Under the pieces are notes generated by a model. The model ran no database searches. It was not told where the DNA came from and saw only the letters and a program-made list of their open reading frames with translations. Positions 23,890 through 34,516 of a stretch of DNA of 64,000 bases are shown here, one piece after another; position 1 is the stretch's first letter; each line of letters begins with the position of its first letter. Origin of the DNA: Tachypleus tridentatus (taxonomy: Eukaryota; Arthropoda; Merostomata; Xiphosura; Limulidae); assembly GCF_004210375.1 (NCBI RefSeq), contig NC_134825.1, positions 74,639,558-74,703,557 on the forward strand, written 5' to 3'. The translations under genes and the position numbers were made by a program.

Positions 23890-24755
23890 GACAGTTTAAT
23901 TGATATTTTAGCTGCAAGATAGCGGCTCATAGAATGGCTCTAAATTTTTCAAGTTACAAACGTTTAGCCCACAGTTCCGTCATACCTTGACCGATTTGAG
24001 ATCTAATTACACTTTTGGACTCACGAATCCTTTCGAATGATTTGTTTGATCTGCCTAAAAGAATTTCAGTTTGAGGATAGGGCGGTAGAGATCGAATCAG
24101 GTATACGCTTGCCCCATGCATGGTATTGCTGGAGCCTCAAATTATAGCTAACAAAAAGGGAGAGAAAGGTCTCGCAATTAATTTACTATTTTCGTGTCTA
24201 AAAGAATTTCAAATACCGAGGGTATTGAGGATTCATTCTTGTTTGATTAACCATCTCTTTCCAAAATATCTATCGGCCTCCCTCTCCAAATAGCAATGTT
24301 TAAACTGACACCGTAACTGCTACTTTTTACAAATTATGAAGCATATTTTTAATAGAAAATTTGCATGCCCACTTTAACCTTTCGTTCACTGTTCGATATG
24401 AACCTCAGAAATACAAACGATATTGATTTCACTTATTATGACGTAGCTGCTCCGCTATGAAAGATTTTTCCTTTTTCCGTATCAATGAAACAGAAATACA
24501 ATGTAAAAACATATTTGTCCAGTTTTGTTGTATTTACACACAATTTTTCATTTCCGTGTAGACATACTCGCTTGACACACAGAGGAGACAGAGTTCAGGA
24601 GTTTCCGTAAGGGAGAGGGACAGATCCAAACCCACATATCTCTCCTCTGAGGATCCTAAGGGTACATTCCACATTTAAGGACAATCGGTCAAGCGGTTCG
24701 CAAATTACAAGCAGACAAACATACATATAGAATTAAGTCAAATAACGGTATATGT
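23890..24755 (+). mobile_element. Possible RTE-type LINE 3' end relic
   Basis: The end ACAATCGGTCAAGCGGTTCG followed by CAAATTACAAGCAGACAAAC resembles the 3' end of RTE-type LINEs as I remember it. No reverse-transcriptase motif was found upstream, so this is tentative and the left limit is arbitrary. Confidence 0.3.
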
Positions 24756-26469
24756 TTAATAAAATATGATAAATACGCTATATATATTCTATACTTCAAC
24801 TGATCCATAAAAAGTATTTTAGAACAATGAGAATTCATATGCAAAGTTGACTTTTAAGTAAGTAAAATATGTTTTTATGTATCTTTTAATGCTATCTTGT
24901 AGTGTAAACTTATATTGTCTAAATATTATATTACATACAAAATATAATATTGCATATAAAAGATATCTAAACTACTTATACCTATAAACATAAAGACAGA
25001 ATTACACAGTGCATTGGGACATGCAACTCTTGACTTACTTGACTATTTACGGCTATAAACATAAAGACAGAATAACATAGAACAGATATGACCCTATTTC
25101 TCTCTCTGACTCGTTTCCTAACACAATTCAAGTCCCATAGGAGCATGGCAGTAAGTCTGAAGGATCATAATGCTAAAATAGAGTTTCGATACTCCTGGTG
25201 GTCACAACATAGGTAGCTTTGTGTTTGAGTTCAAACGACGACAAAACCTAGCACAGTTCAAATGAATGTTTCAATAGATATTTATACGCACTCCCTGGTT
25301 ATTTTATTTTATGTTTCTTAAAATAATAAATATATTTATGTCGTAATTCCCCAGGTGAAAATGTTTTTGTATATACAATTCACTTACCTACATAGAGATT
25401 TGGACCGACATCTCATTTGCCAACATTTTTCACAAACTACTTTAACATGTAGTTTAAACTATTATAACGGCTTAAACGATATTGCTACTCACAAGATCCA
25501 CAAATATACGGATGTTTTATAATTTAACGCCTTTGGTAAACGCTCATTAATTAAATCACATTTTTTGTCTTTTCTTGAAAACCGTATCCTTAATAGAATG
25601 AAGGGAAACGGTGCCTTGTTCAACTAAGTATTCTTACAAGCTTAACCGTGCTGTAATTAAAGGGAACTGAAAACGTGAGAATTTATGAAACGTAAGTCAG
25701 CTACTGTAACTACATCATGTAAAACATAAAATGTTCTCTTCTTCTTTCTTTTTTAACTGTAAGCCATGGTTTCGGATGGTGCAACTTACGTAAACGTGTT
25801 GTGTTATGATTATCGGAGCATCAAAGTGCACTGAGACATGCATCTCTTGAATTACTTGCTTTACAAATGTGCAGTTCAAGGCTCATATACGACATTGATT
25901 TTACGTAAATAAACCATATAAAGATCACGCTTCAATGCCAACTTCGGCCTTAATAGTGATATTTTGTCTTTATTTTGGCAGCATATAAATTAAATTTGTA
26001 CGGACTGATAATTGAAGCATATCTTTCTCATTGTTTTTATTTTAAACATTTATTGAGAAAGCAGGTGAGTTATAATAATAAATGTTGTTTGTTTTTTTCA
26101 AAATATTTTTTTTTATAATTGATTATTTGAGACTTTCAAAACCTGATTCCACATAATGTTTATTCCAAATCTTGACCAGTGAGATTTTTTATTATTATTA
26201 TTGTCATAGTCCTTGTGTAATGTCAGGGTGAATGCAACGGGAAATTTAAGTACAATACTTTATAAATCTAACCTTGAAATGTGTAAAATAAAAACACTAG
26301 TCACATTTAAATAAAGATGAGAATCTTACCAACCAGTTAGTGTATATTATAATTTCATTCATGTTTTATGTCGTTGTTTTTTTATATGGGAATATTGAAT
26401 GCAGTATCTCAAACAAGCTGTTTAGTGTCATTAGGCGAAATGTTTAAATAACAAATAATACTTAATTAA
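24756..26469. other. AT-rich stretch with local duplicated motifs
   Basis: CTATAAACATAAAGACAGAA occurs at about 24983 and 25052. AGTGCATTGGGACATGCAAC (25008) has a diverged copy near 25827. A degenerate SINE B lies at 25.13 kb. No genes recognised. Confidence 0.45.
25134..25243 (+). mobile_element. SINE family B, degenerate
   Basis: GGAGCATGGCAGTAAGTCTG, GAGTTTCGATACTCCTGGTG, GTAGCTTTGTGTTTGAG. Confidence 0.7.
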
Positions 26470-27515
26470 AGACCATTTAGTTAGATTAACAGAAGAAATT
26501 GTTGATAGTTCTAATAAACGAGAATGCGCTGTCGCTTGCTTTCTCGATTTTGAGAAGGCATTCGACACTGAATGGCATTAACGGTATCCGGTTCCAAATG
26601 CAAGAAATGGGACTACCGCGGGGAAGTATTCGCTGGCTGTTAGACTTTCTGGAAAACAAAATATGTGGAGTCAATGTTGAAAGGATCTTCTCAGAGTGTT
26701 TTACTCCAGAAGTTGGTGTCTCTCAAGGAGGGGTGGTTAGCCCTATCCTATTCATCATTTACGTGAATAATATGCCTCTAAAAGATCCAAATAATGGACA
26801 CTCCTCACAAGTTGCCGACGGTGTAGCAGTCTGGAAAATTGCACCAACACCAGCAATTGCAGCCACAAACGTACAACCACGTGAATAAGTGAATATTGTC
26901 AACAATATAGAATCAAAATAAACACAACTAGTAGTATTCACAAAGTTAACTAAACATAAAAAAGCACAACCTCAGATTTATATTTAATTTTTATATTTAT
27001 ATTTTTATATTTAATTTTTAGGACTAACATTTGACTCCAAGCTAACATGGGTAAATAACATAAACAATATTAAAACAAAAATTTGGCGAAGAACAAACTG
27101 TGGTAGGAGTCTAACTGGTAAAAATAGTGGAGCAGATAACATTATAAAAATATATAAAACATACATTAGACCCGTCATTGACTAAGCAACCCTTGCATGG
27201 ATAAAACGTAAGTAAAAAACTACTACAAACAAAACTACATATAATACAAAATACACTACTGACAATAGCTTACAGAGTACCCAGAACTACATCTTCAGAA
27301 TCCATGCATAAATACGAACACATAGAAATAATAGCAGATACACTCCTACATAGTACAATAAATTATTTTAACAAAAATTGGATAAAAGATGAACTAGTAA
27401 GCGAACTAGACAGATACTGTACACATGATGAGGATAGTCCTAAACACCCTTCCTTAGTAAATACATATTTTCAAAATAAAAGAAAGAGGCCACCTATCAA
27501 CTAGACTGCACATTA
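26470..27515 (+). mobile_element. Jockey-like LINE fragment, RT palm and C-terminal region
   Basis: The first part encodes HLVRLTEEIVDSSNKRECAV then CFLDFEKAFDT (RT motif A). A frameshift follows, then LLDFLENKICGVNVERIFSE and GVSQGGVVSPILFIIYVNNM (motif B). The catalytic box reads VADG instead of a functional ADD. After an AT-rich patch (26960-27020) comes GLTFDSKLTWVNNINNIKTK and WRRTNCGRSLTGKNSGA, which matches the 9.3-kb copy almost word for word. Then YRVPRTTSSESMHKYEHIEI and ORF end at 27504. Stops and deletions make it inactive; the 5' half is absent. Confidence 0.8.
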
Positions 27516-28819
27516 ATTTAGGGGTTAGCTAATAAACATTGAAAGTTTTTTATGTAAATGTTTTTCAGGTAATACCTATCTAATGAAAGTGCAAATAATT
27601 ATGGAACTATAACGAGAAATGATTTATTTGCACCAAGTGTTATGTGTAGATAGTGAATGGACATTGTCCTGATAGGGGCCTGAATAAGTGCAGGTTACTC
27701 TGGCCCTCATATATGGTAATATATGAATACACTTGACAGATGCTGAAACAAATACAAAGGAAGAAGAGGTTGGCGAAACCGGACTTCCCGGGTATATAAA
27801 CACAAATACCCAAATAACCATAAGAGAGGGAGAGAAGCCAGGAGTTAGTGTGCGGTTCGTTGTATGTATTGTATAATTTTAAGATTTTGACGCACAATTC
27901 TAAACTGCTTAATTAGCAGCTTAATAAAAGTAATTCCTGTTTTCAATTTTGTTTTTAAATTGAAATTCTTGTTGACTAAGACTAACCAACTATTGTGAAG
28001 ACTCTCTATAACAACTGTAGATGGATCCTTATGACGGAACACGTTATCAGTGAGATCCGTTATAAGGATGTTCTGTCAAACTGCAGCATAAAGTACACCT
28101 GACACATTCATTTACACCTCATTCAACCCTCAAGTTGCTAAGCGGCGGTAATTTAGAATAACCAAATTTTATTTGCTAATTAGTTTAATCGGTTAAGATG
28201 GTGGAGTTTCATTGGTCAGTCACTAAATTATCGTAACTGAGTGGATAAATAAAAATCTCGATTAATTAAATAACACTCCCAATTCCCACTATTTAATTAA
28301 CTTTTACCCAAATATATAATTTTGGGGCCTTTAAGAGATTCGCTTTACACTGAGACCCACGTTGCAACGAGGCTTCATTGTATTTTTACAGAGCATCTAT
28401 TCCTACCATATTGGCTTATCAAAACATTGCTTATCAGATTTCTTGGAAGCAATCAGAGAAACGGCTACAAATTGCAATCGGAACTAAACGTCGAGCAGAC
28501 GTGTTAGCAAATGCCAGCTTTAATTGAAATCGAGCTGCCTAACACATGTTTCGTATTTAAAAACTAGCCGGCTGTGGCAATTCTGAAAATTCCATAATAC
28601 GGACTCTAGTTGAAACACAACAATTTGTTAAATGTACAACTATAAATATTCTCAGCATCGAGTCTTTTTAGTCAAATATTGATAACATTCAATTTATTGA
28701 CTTGTCAATTATTGATTTGTTTACTTTGAAAATTAGCTAAGGTTCAAACAACGAAAAATTTTAACGACATCTTCTCAATGACATTTTATTTTGTAGTCTT
28801 TTAAATCCTTGTTTACTTT
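27516..28819. other. Stretch without recognised genes
   Basis: AT-rich with scattered CpG. Overlapping minus-strand frames at 27.6-28.0 kb carry no recognisable motif. Confidence 0.45.
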
Positions 28820-29087
28820 GGTTTGGTTTGTTTAAAATTTCGTGCAAAACTACACGAGGGCTATCTGCGCTAGCCGTCTCTAATTTAGCAGCGTAAGACT
28901 AGAGGGAAAGCAGCTAATCATCACCATTTACCGCCAATTCTTGGGCTGCTCTTTTGCCCACAAATGGTGGGATTGGCCGTCAAATTATAACACCCCCACG
29001 GCTGAAAGGGCGAGCATGTTTGGTGTGACAGTGATTCGAACCAGCGACCCTGAGAATACGAGTCAAGTGCCTTAACCACCTGACCTT
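28820..29087 (-). mobile_element. SINE family A
   Basis: Reverse copy from ATTTCGTGCAAAACTACACG to CTTAACCACCTGACC; the last bases of the head are lost. Confidence 0.9.
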
Positions 29088-29199
29088 AAAGAGCATTATT
29101 AAGTCGTTTTGACAAATGTTAAATAACGGTCAACAGAATGTGACAAAATGCCTTAGTTCAGTGGTTTCCAAACGTTTCAGGTTCGCGTACCATTTTTTA

Positions 29200-29312
29200 T
29201 GCAACCCCAATGTCTGCGGACTCGTACCGCTAGAAACCGGGTTTCGATACCCGTGGTGGGCAGAGCACAGATAGCCCAGTGTGTAGCTTTGTGCTAATTC
29301 CCAAAACAACCA
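29200..29312 (+). mobile_element. SINE family B, internal 5' deletion
   Basis: CAACCCCAATGTCTGCGGAC lacks the A-box portion. GGTTTCGATACCCGTGGTGG and GTAGCTTTGTGCTAATTCCC are well preserved. Confidence 0.88.
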
Positions 29313-29765
29313 ATCACCCACTTTTTGTTTAATTTTTAACAATTACAAACTCTGGCCGAATTAAAAAAAGATAAAATCTAGAAACAAAAATTCGTATTTT
29401 TAACACTTGCCCATTAAAGCGAAGGATGCGATTGTTTTTTCTGGTACGATTGAAGAATACATGGTACCATTTTAGTCAGAGAATACTGGTGAGTCTATGT
29501 AAGTGGAAGGTGAGTCTGTAAGTGAGAAAAGTAGTTTGTATATGTACGTGGAAAGCTCAGATAGAGCTTATTACAAATTTATGATCTTTTTTTGTATTAA
29601 TTATGTCGTGTATCACCGGTATTAGTTCCACGTATCACCAGTGGTACGCGTACCACAATTTGATAATCCCTGTCTAGTTGTTTATTGTTCGTAATCCAAA
29701 ATATGGAAAACATTATATCATTATTAGAACAATGGTATCTTTAATCTATCAATTGAGACATGATG

Positions 29766-29970
29766 TGATATTATTTTGTTGCTTTTATATATACAGTAAT
29801 TTAACAAAAACATTGTAAGCATTCGAATCGTTGTCTAACTTTTAAATCATAGTTTGTGATATTTTGTTACTTTTAGACATACAATAAGTTATAAAAACCA
29901 TTGTAAACATTTGAATTGTTGTTTAACTTTTAAAACACGGTTTGTGATATTTTGTTACTTTTAGATTGAT
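29766..29970. repeat. Diverged tandem repeat, ~90-bp period
   Basis: Units begin TGATATT..TTTTGTTRCTTTTA at 29766, 29857 and 29945 (last one partial). Each full unit includes AACATTTGAATTGTTGTTTA or a close variant. Confidence 0.8.
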
Positions 29971-30041
29971 TTTTGTATCAAATATTAGCTCCTGCACACA
30001 GTAACATGCAAATATAAATATAGCTGTTTTAATAAAGTACC

Positions 30042-30305
30042 GGCACGGCATGGCCAGGTGGGTTAAGGCGTTCAACTCGTAATCCGACGGTCGCGGGTTC
30101 GAATCACCGTCGCACCAAACATGCTCGCCCTTTCAGCCGTGGGGGCGTTATAATGTGACGGTCAATCACACTATTCGTTGGTAAAAGAGTAGCCCAAGAG
30201 TTGGCGGTGGGTGGTGATGACACTTACACTGCTAAATGAGCGTTGGCTAGCGCAGATAGCCCTCGAGTAGCTTTGCGCGAACTTCAAAAACGTACAAACA
30301 AACAA
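30042..30305 (+). mobile_element. SINE family A, recent insertion with perfect 13-bp TSD
   Basis: Near-consensus head and body with one small deletion of the CTAGCTGCCTTCCCTCTAG region. TTAATAAAGTACC flanks both sides (30029-30041 and 30306-30318). Confidence 0.95.
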
Positions 30306-30470
30306 TTAATAAAGTACCAAAAATGAAAACATGGTGAAATTCTATTCATCCGAGAATCTAGTTAGCATTATAATTTAGATGGAATATGCTTACAGTAAAC
30401 ACTTATCCTAGGTTTATAGTATAAAAAAGTAACTTGATTATATATCTAAGCATAACTTAAGAAAACTTAC

Positions 30471-30600
30471 CGTTTACTCTGCTGGAAGACCTAAGTGTAC
30501 GACACACAGACACAGACGATTTATCTTTCAGTTCTTGCACGGCTTTGGCAAGTGCCGTTAACTTGGTTACACGTCACGGCATGACCTGTTCTTATAGTTT
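30471..30600 (-). other. Candidate untranslated first exon of a minus-strand gene (possibly espin)
   Basis: On the minus strand a comparatively CpG-containing stretch, with a CRE-like TGACGT (CCGTGACGTGT), leads into a strong donor CG|GTAAGT at plus 30470-30465. No long reading frame is present, as expected for a 5'UTR exon. The only minus-strand host gene seen downstream is the espin-like exon at 2.4-2.8 kb, whose own 5' part is a spliced 5'UTR with an acceptor. Joining the two would give a 27.7-kb intron. The link is inference from strand and splice sites only; the 5' end is approximate. Confidence 0.3.
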
Positions 30601-31499
30601 TATTTACAAATCATGAACTACGAAAAACTTCATCTTGTTAACTTTTGTCATACTTTTGTTGTTTTCCTGGACCTAAAAATGAAACTGTCTTCTGTTGACG
30701 ATCACACACGATTTTCGTCTACACACTGTACTTTCTTCAGTATTAACACGATATTAACCAGCAAGTCCACAGGACAAAATATTGACAAATCAAAATAAAT
30801 GCATGAAGAACGACTTCAATCAGTCAGTTTTCAAATCATAAATATGAAAAAAAAAAACTGGGATTTGGTGTATGAAAATTTGATGCTATTATTATTTACT
30901 TACGTGTAGGTAGCTGATAAATACTTATCCGAACTTTCCGCTAATTAAACTTGTAACAGGTGTAACATTTGTGAAACGACCCTAAAAGACGTCTGACCAT
31001 TCTGAATTAGAATAATGTTATTCAAAATGCATAGCCTCGTTCTCAGAAAGTTTGAGCAGCGATAACACCACTGGGTGTGAAAGCTGGAAGAAATGGGACA
31101 GAAAGGACGTCTGTTGGAGGTAGAAATCTGGATTGTTCCACTTCAGTTGTAAATCAGCGAACTGTATACGCTGAAGTTAAATACACGTACAGACGCAGAT
31201 CGACTAATAAGACAAACGATTTTTTTCTGCTACGTTCATTGAATACGAGGTTATGATCACTGCTTATACACGAAGATCGTTAGAAACAAACTGAAAATTA
31301 GCTGAGTCACTAAGAAACATTAAGTAATAAAGTAGTTGAACTGCTGTAAATATATATATATTTAAAATGATTGAGCATTTTTATATTTAAATACAATAAA
31401 CCTGGTAATTTAAAAAATAAATTTATTTATATTACGGCAGTTTTGTACGTAGAAGTAAGATTAGTCAGCTCATAAACATGGAAAAACATTTTATTGTTG

Positions 31500-31617
31500 T
31501 TTTGAAGTAAGCACAAAGCCACTCAATGGGCTATCTGTTGTGCTCTCTAGACCACGAGTATCGAAACCCGAGTTTTAGCGTTGTAAGCTCGCAGACATAC
31601 CGCTGAGTTACTGGGGG
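31500..31617 (-). mobile_element. SINE family B
   Basis: Reverse copy: AAGCACAAAGCCACTCAATG, GAGTATCGAAACCCGAG, CCGCTGAGTTACTGGGGGG. Confidence 0.9.
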
Positions 31618-31738
31618 GCTGAAAAAAAGCATTTTAATACAACGTTTTGAATGAAAAAAAAAAGACAAGAAACGGCAAGACTCAAAACCACTTTTCTAAT
31701 GACCGTAAAATGTAGCTTTTTTCTATTCTGTTGTATGA

Positions 31739-32016
31739 CGCCCAGCATGGCCTAACGCGTAAGGCGTGCGACTCGTAATTCGAGGGTCGCGGGTTCGCGC
31801 CCGCGTCGCGCAAAACATGCTCGCCCTCCCAGCCGTGGGGGTGTATAATGTGACGGTCAATCCCACTATTCGTTGGTAAAAGAGTAGCCCAAGAGGTGGC
31901 GGTGGGTGGTGATGACTAGCTGCCTTCCCTCTAGTCTTACACTACTAAATTAGGGACGGCTAGGACAGATAGCCCTCGAGTAGCTTTGTGCGAAATTCCC
32001 AAACAAACAAACAAAA
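31739..32016 (+). mobile_element. SINE family A, variant subfamily, with target duplication
   Basis: CCCAGCATGGCCTAACGCGT, GGGTTCGCGCCCGCGTCGCG and CTCCCAGCCGTGGG mark the same subfamily as the 14.9-kb copy. CTGTTGTAT flanks both sides (31728-31736 and 32017-32025). Confidence 0.93.
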
Positions 32017-32202
32017 CTGTTGTATTATGCAACTTTTAAACATGAATAAGTGAAACAAACCTTTGAGAGATTTGATTGCTTCACATAAACGAAATTTCTT
32101 GGAAACTTTTAAAGATATCTCTAATAAATTCAGAGAGGTGCTGTAAAAACTGGAGGAAAAGAGAATTAAGGTCATAGAAATAATCATTAGCCTTGTTTTT
32201 GT

Positions 32203-32480
32203 TTTTTGTCTTGTTTTTGAATTTCGCGCAAAGGTACTCGAGAGCTGTCTGCCCTGGCCGTCCCTAATTTAGCAGTGTACGACAAGAGGGTAGGCAGCTA
32301 GTCATCGCCACCAACTGCCAACTCTTGGGCTACTCTTTTACCAACGAATAGTAGGATTCACCGTAACATTATAACTCCCCCACGGCTGAAGGGGCGAGCA
32401 TATTTGGTGTGACGGAGATTGGAACACGCGACCCTCAGTTTACGAGTGGAGTGTCTTAACCATCTGGCCATGCCCGGCCC
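32203..32480 (-). mobile_element. SINE family A
   Basis: Reverse copy from ATTTCGCGCAAAGGTACTCG to CATCTGGCCATGCCCGGCCC. Confidence 0.92.
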
Positions 32481-32564
32481 ATCCATCAGCCTTTGAATTA
32501 CTACCCACCAAATACAGGTCCACTTCATCCACTTCGAAAGTCATTACAACATCCACCAAATTTT

Positions 32565-32690
32565 GCCCCCCAGTGGCTCAGCGGTATGTCTGCGAACTTA
32601 CAACGCTAAAATCCGGGTGTCCATACCCGTGATGGGTAGAACACAGATAGCCCATTGCGTAGCTTTGTGCTTAATTCAAAACAACGACCA
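32565..32690 (+). mobile_element. SINE family B
   Basis: CCCCCCAGTGGCTCAGCGGT, TCCGGGTGTCCATACCCG (mutated B box), GTAGCTTTGTGCTTAATTC. Confidence 0.9.
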
Positions 32691-33393
32691 AACTTTCACA
32701 GTGATAAAATCATCATCTTAAGAATTATTATTACAAGCAGTTAGCGTACTTAGATAAGCAATATATCTCCTTAAAGCAATCTCTTCAACGCGACCATGCA
32801 AGAGAAATCTAGAACAAGTTCATTATCATAGTTTTAAAATGTTTCATTACCTTGTTATCAGCTATAATTTAATGCCACCGTAAAAGTCGCTACTAAATGC
32901 ACCAGGAGAAGTATATTTATTTCTATAGCTACCAGAATTATTTTAATAAGTTATCCCTCTCATGCAACAACAGAGTTAATACACTTATACAAATTAACAC
33001 CCATTAAGAAACCACTTTAAAAATGGCTTGACTATTTTACTGTCGATTATATTTAATACAAACAAATTTTGAAATGTTGTTATGATTTGTCTCTATCTTT
33101 AGACTAGGATATAGTAACTAATTTTCATTTCATGTTTTGCAAAATATAGAATGATTACAATCATTATGATGAAAGTGTGATGAAATCTACCGTATTCTGG
33201 TGTGACATAAAAATATTGCTTTTAACAGGTACCGATTCTTCTGGTAACTAGAATAGAGATGACACCACTAATACATATAAATATACTTGTCCGTTTATTA
33301 AACTAGATATACTTCTGCAGGGTCCCCGAAAGTGTTTTGTTTAAAAATTAAGTAAAATTAAGAGCAACAAATATTCTTATTTATTTATTTTTA

Positions 33394-33516
33394 AGTTCGT
33401 TTGAAATTAAACACAAAGCCCCACAATGGGATATCTGTGCTCTGCCCACCACTGGTATCGAAATCCGATTTCTAGCGGTGTGAATCCGTAGACATACTGC
33501 TGTGCCACTGGGAGGC
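33394..33516 (-). mobile_element. SINE family B
   Basis: Reverse copy: AAACACAAAGCCCCACAATG, CTGGTATCGAAATCCG, CTGTGCCACTGGGAGG. Confidence 0.88.
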
Positions 33517-34224
33517 TTGATTGTAGCTTACAGAGTGCATAATTCTTCTTATGATTCAGGATATCTGTACGTTTTAATTATTTCACAGTAGTACAAATTG
33601 CAACGTTAAGTGCCCTTTATATGACGCAATTTTAGTGTCTACTGACTGACTGACATGCAACAAACTACTGTATAAGTAGTGCGAGTGGTTAAAACAGGTG
33701 ATCTCTCCCGGAGGCCATGGTTCAGAAGAGTTTAACTTGGTCCGAAGCATTCACATATTTATTCTTTTGACAAAGTAAATTATCAAACAAAAAAAACACA
33801 CACATTAAAATATCACTAAAGGAAAGTGCTTTATAGAATTATGATGCAAAAAATACTATTGTATTTTGCACATGAACATTCATCATGTAAGGCCAATGTT
33901 GATTATGGATTATTTATTACTTTTGCATTTAGGGACTAGAATACACATTAAAACTTAAGCATTTTCTATTCATTTCTTGAAATCAATTAAACAACTGAAG
34001 GATTCAGTCGCATCAATTTCAAAATAATTTTAATACCACTATGTATGCCTTCTATGATTCACTCTAATAAAATATTTTACGAGGATAATACACTATTTAA
34101 GATTACTTTGAGTAAGAATAAAAGAACAAGAAGTAAAAAAAAAAAAGAGATGTCAGTCGTCAAAATAAAATGATAAACTAATTTTCATATGATGAGTAAG
34201 ATGACAAATCAATTACATCATTCC

Positions 34225-34505
34225 GGGGCCCAGCAATGCTTCATGGTTAGGGGCGCTCGACTTCTCACCTAAGGATCGCGGGTTTAAATGCTCGTCACAT
34301 CGAACATACTCGCCCTTTCAGCCGTGAGGACATTATAATTCTACAGTCAATTGTACTTTTCTTTGGTAAGAAGAGTAACCCAAGAGGCGGTGGGTGGTGA
34401 TGAATGATGTTCCCTCTAGTATTACACTGCTAAATAAGGGAACCCTAGGGCAGAAACCCTCGTGTAGTTAGCTTTGCGCGAAATTCAAAACAAAAAACAA
34501 ACAAG
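34225..34505 (+). mobile_element. SINE family A, diverged, with perfect 11-bp TSD
   Basis: GGGGCCCAGCAATGCTTCAT head, GGGTTTAAATGCTCGTC, CCTTTCAGCCGTGAGG, tail GCGCGAAATTCAAAACAAAA. TACATCATTCC flanks both sides (34214-34224 and 34506-34516). Confidence 0.93.
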
Positions 34506-34516
34506 TACATCATTCC

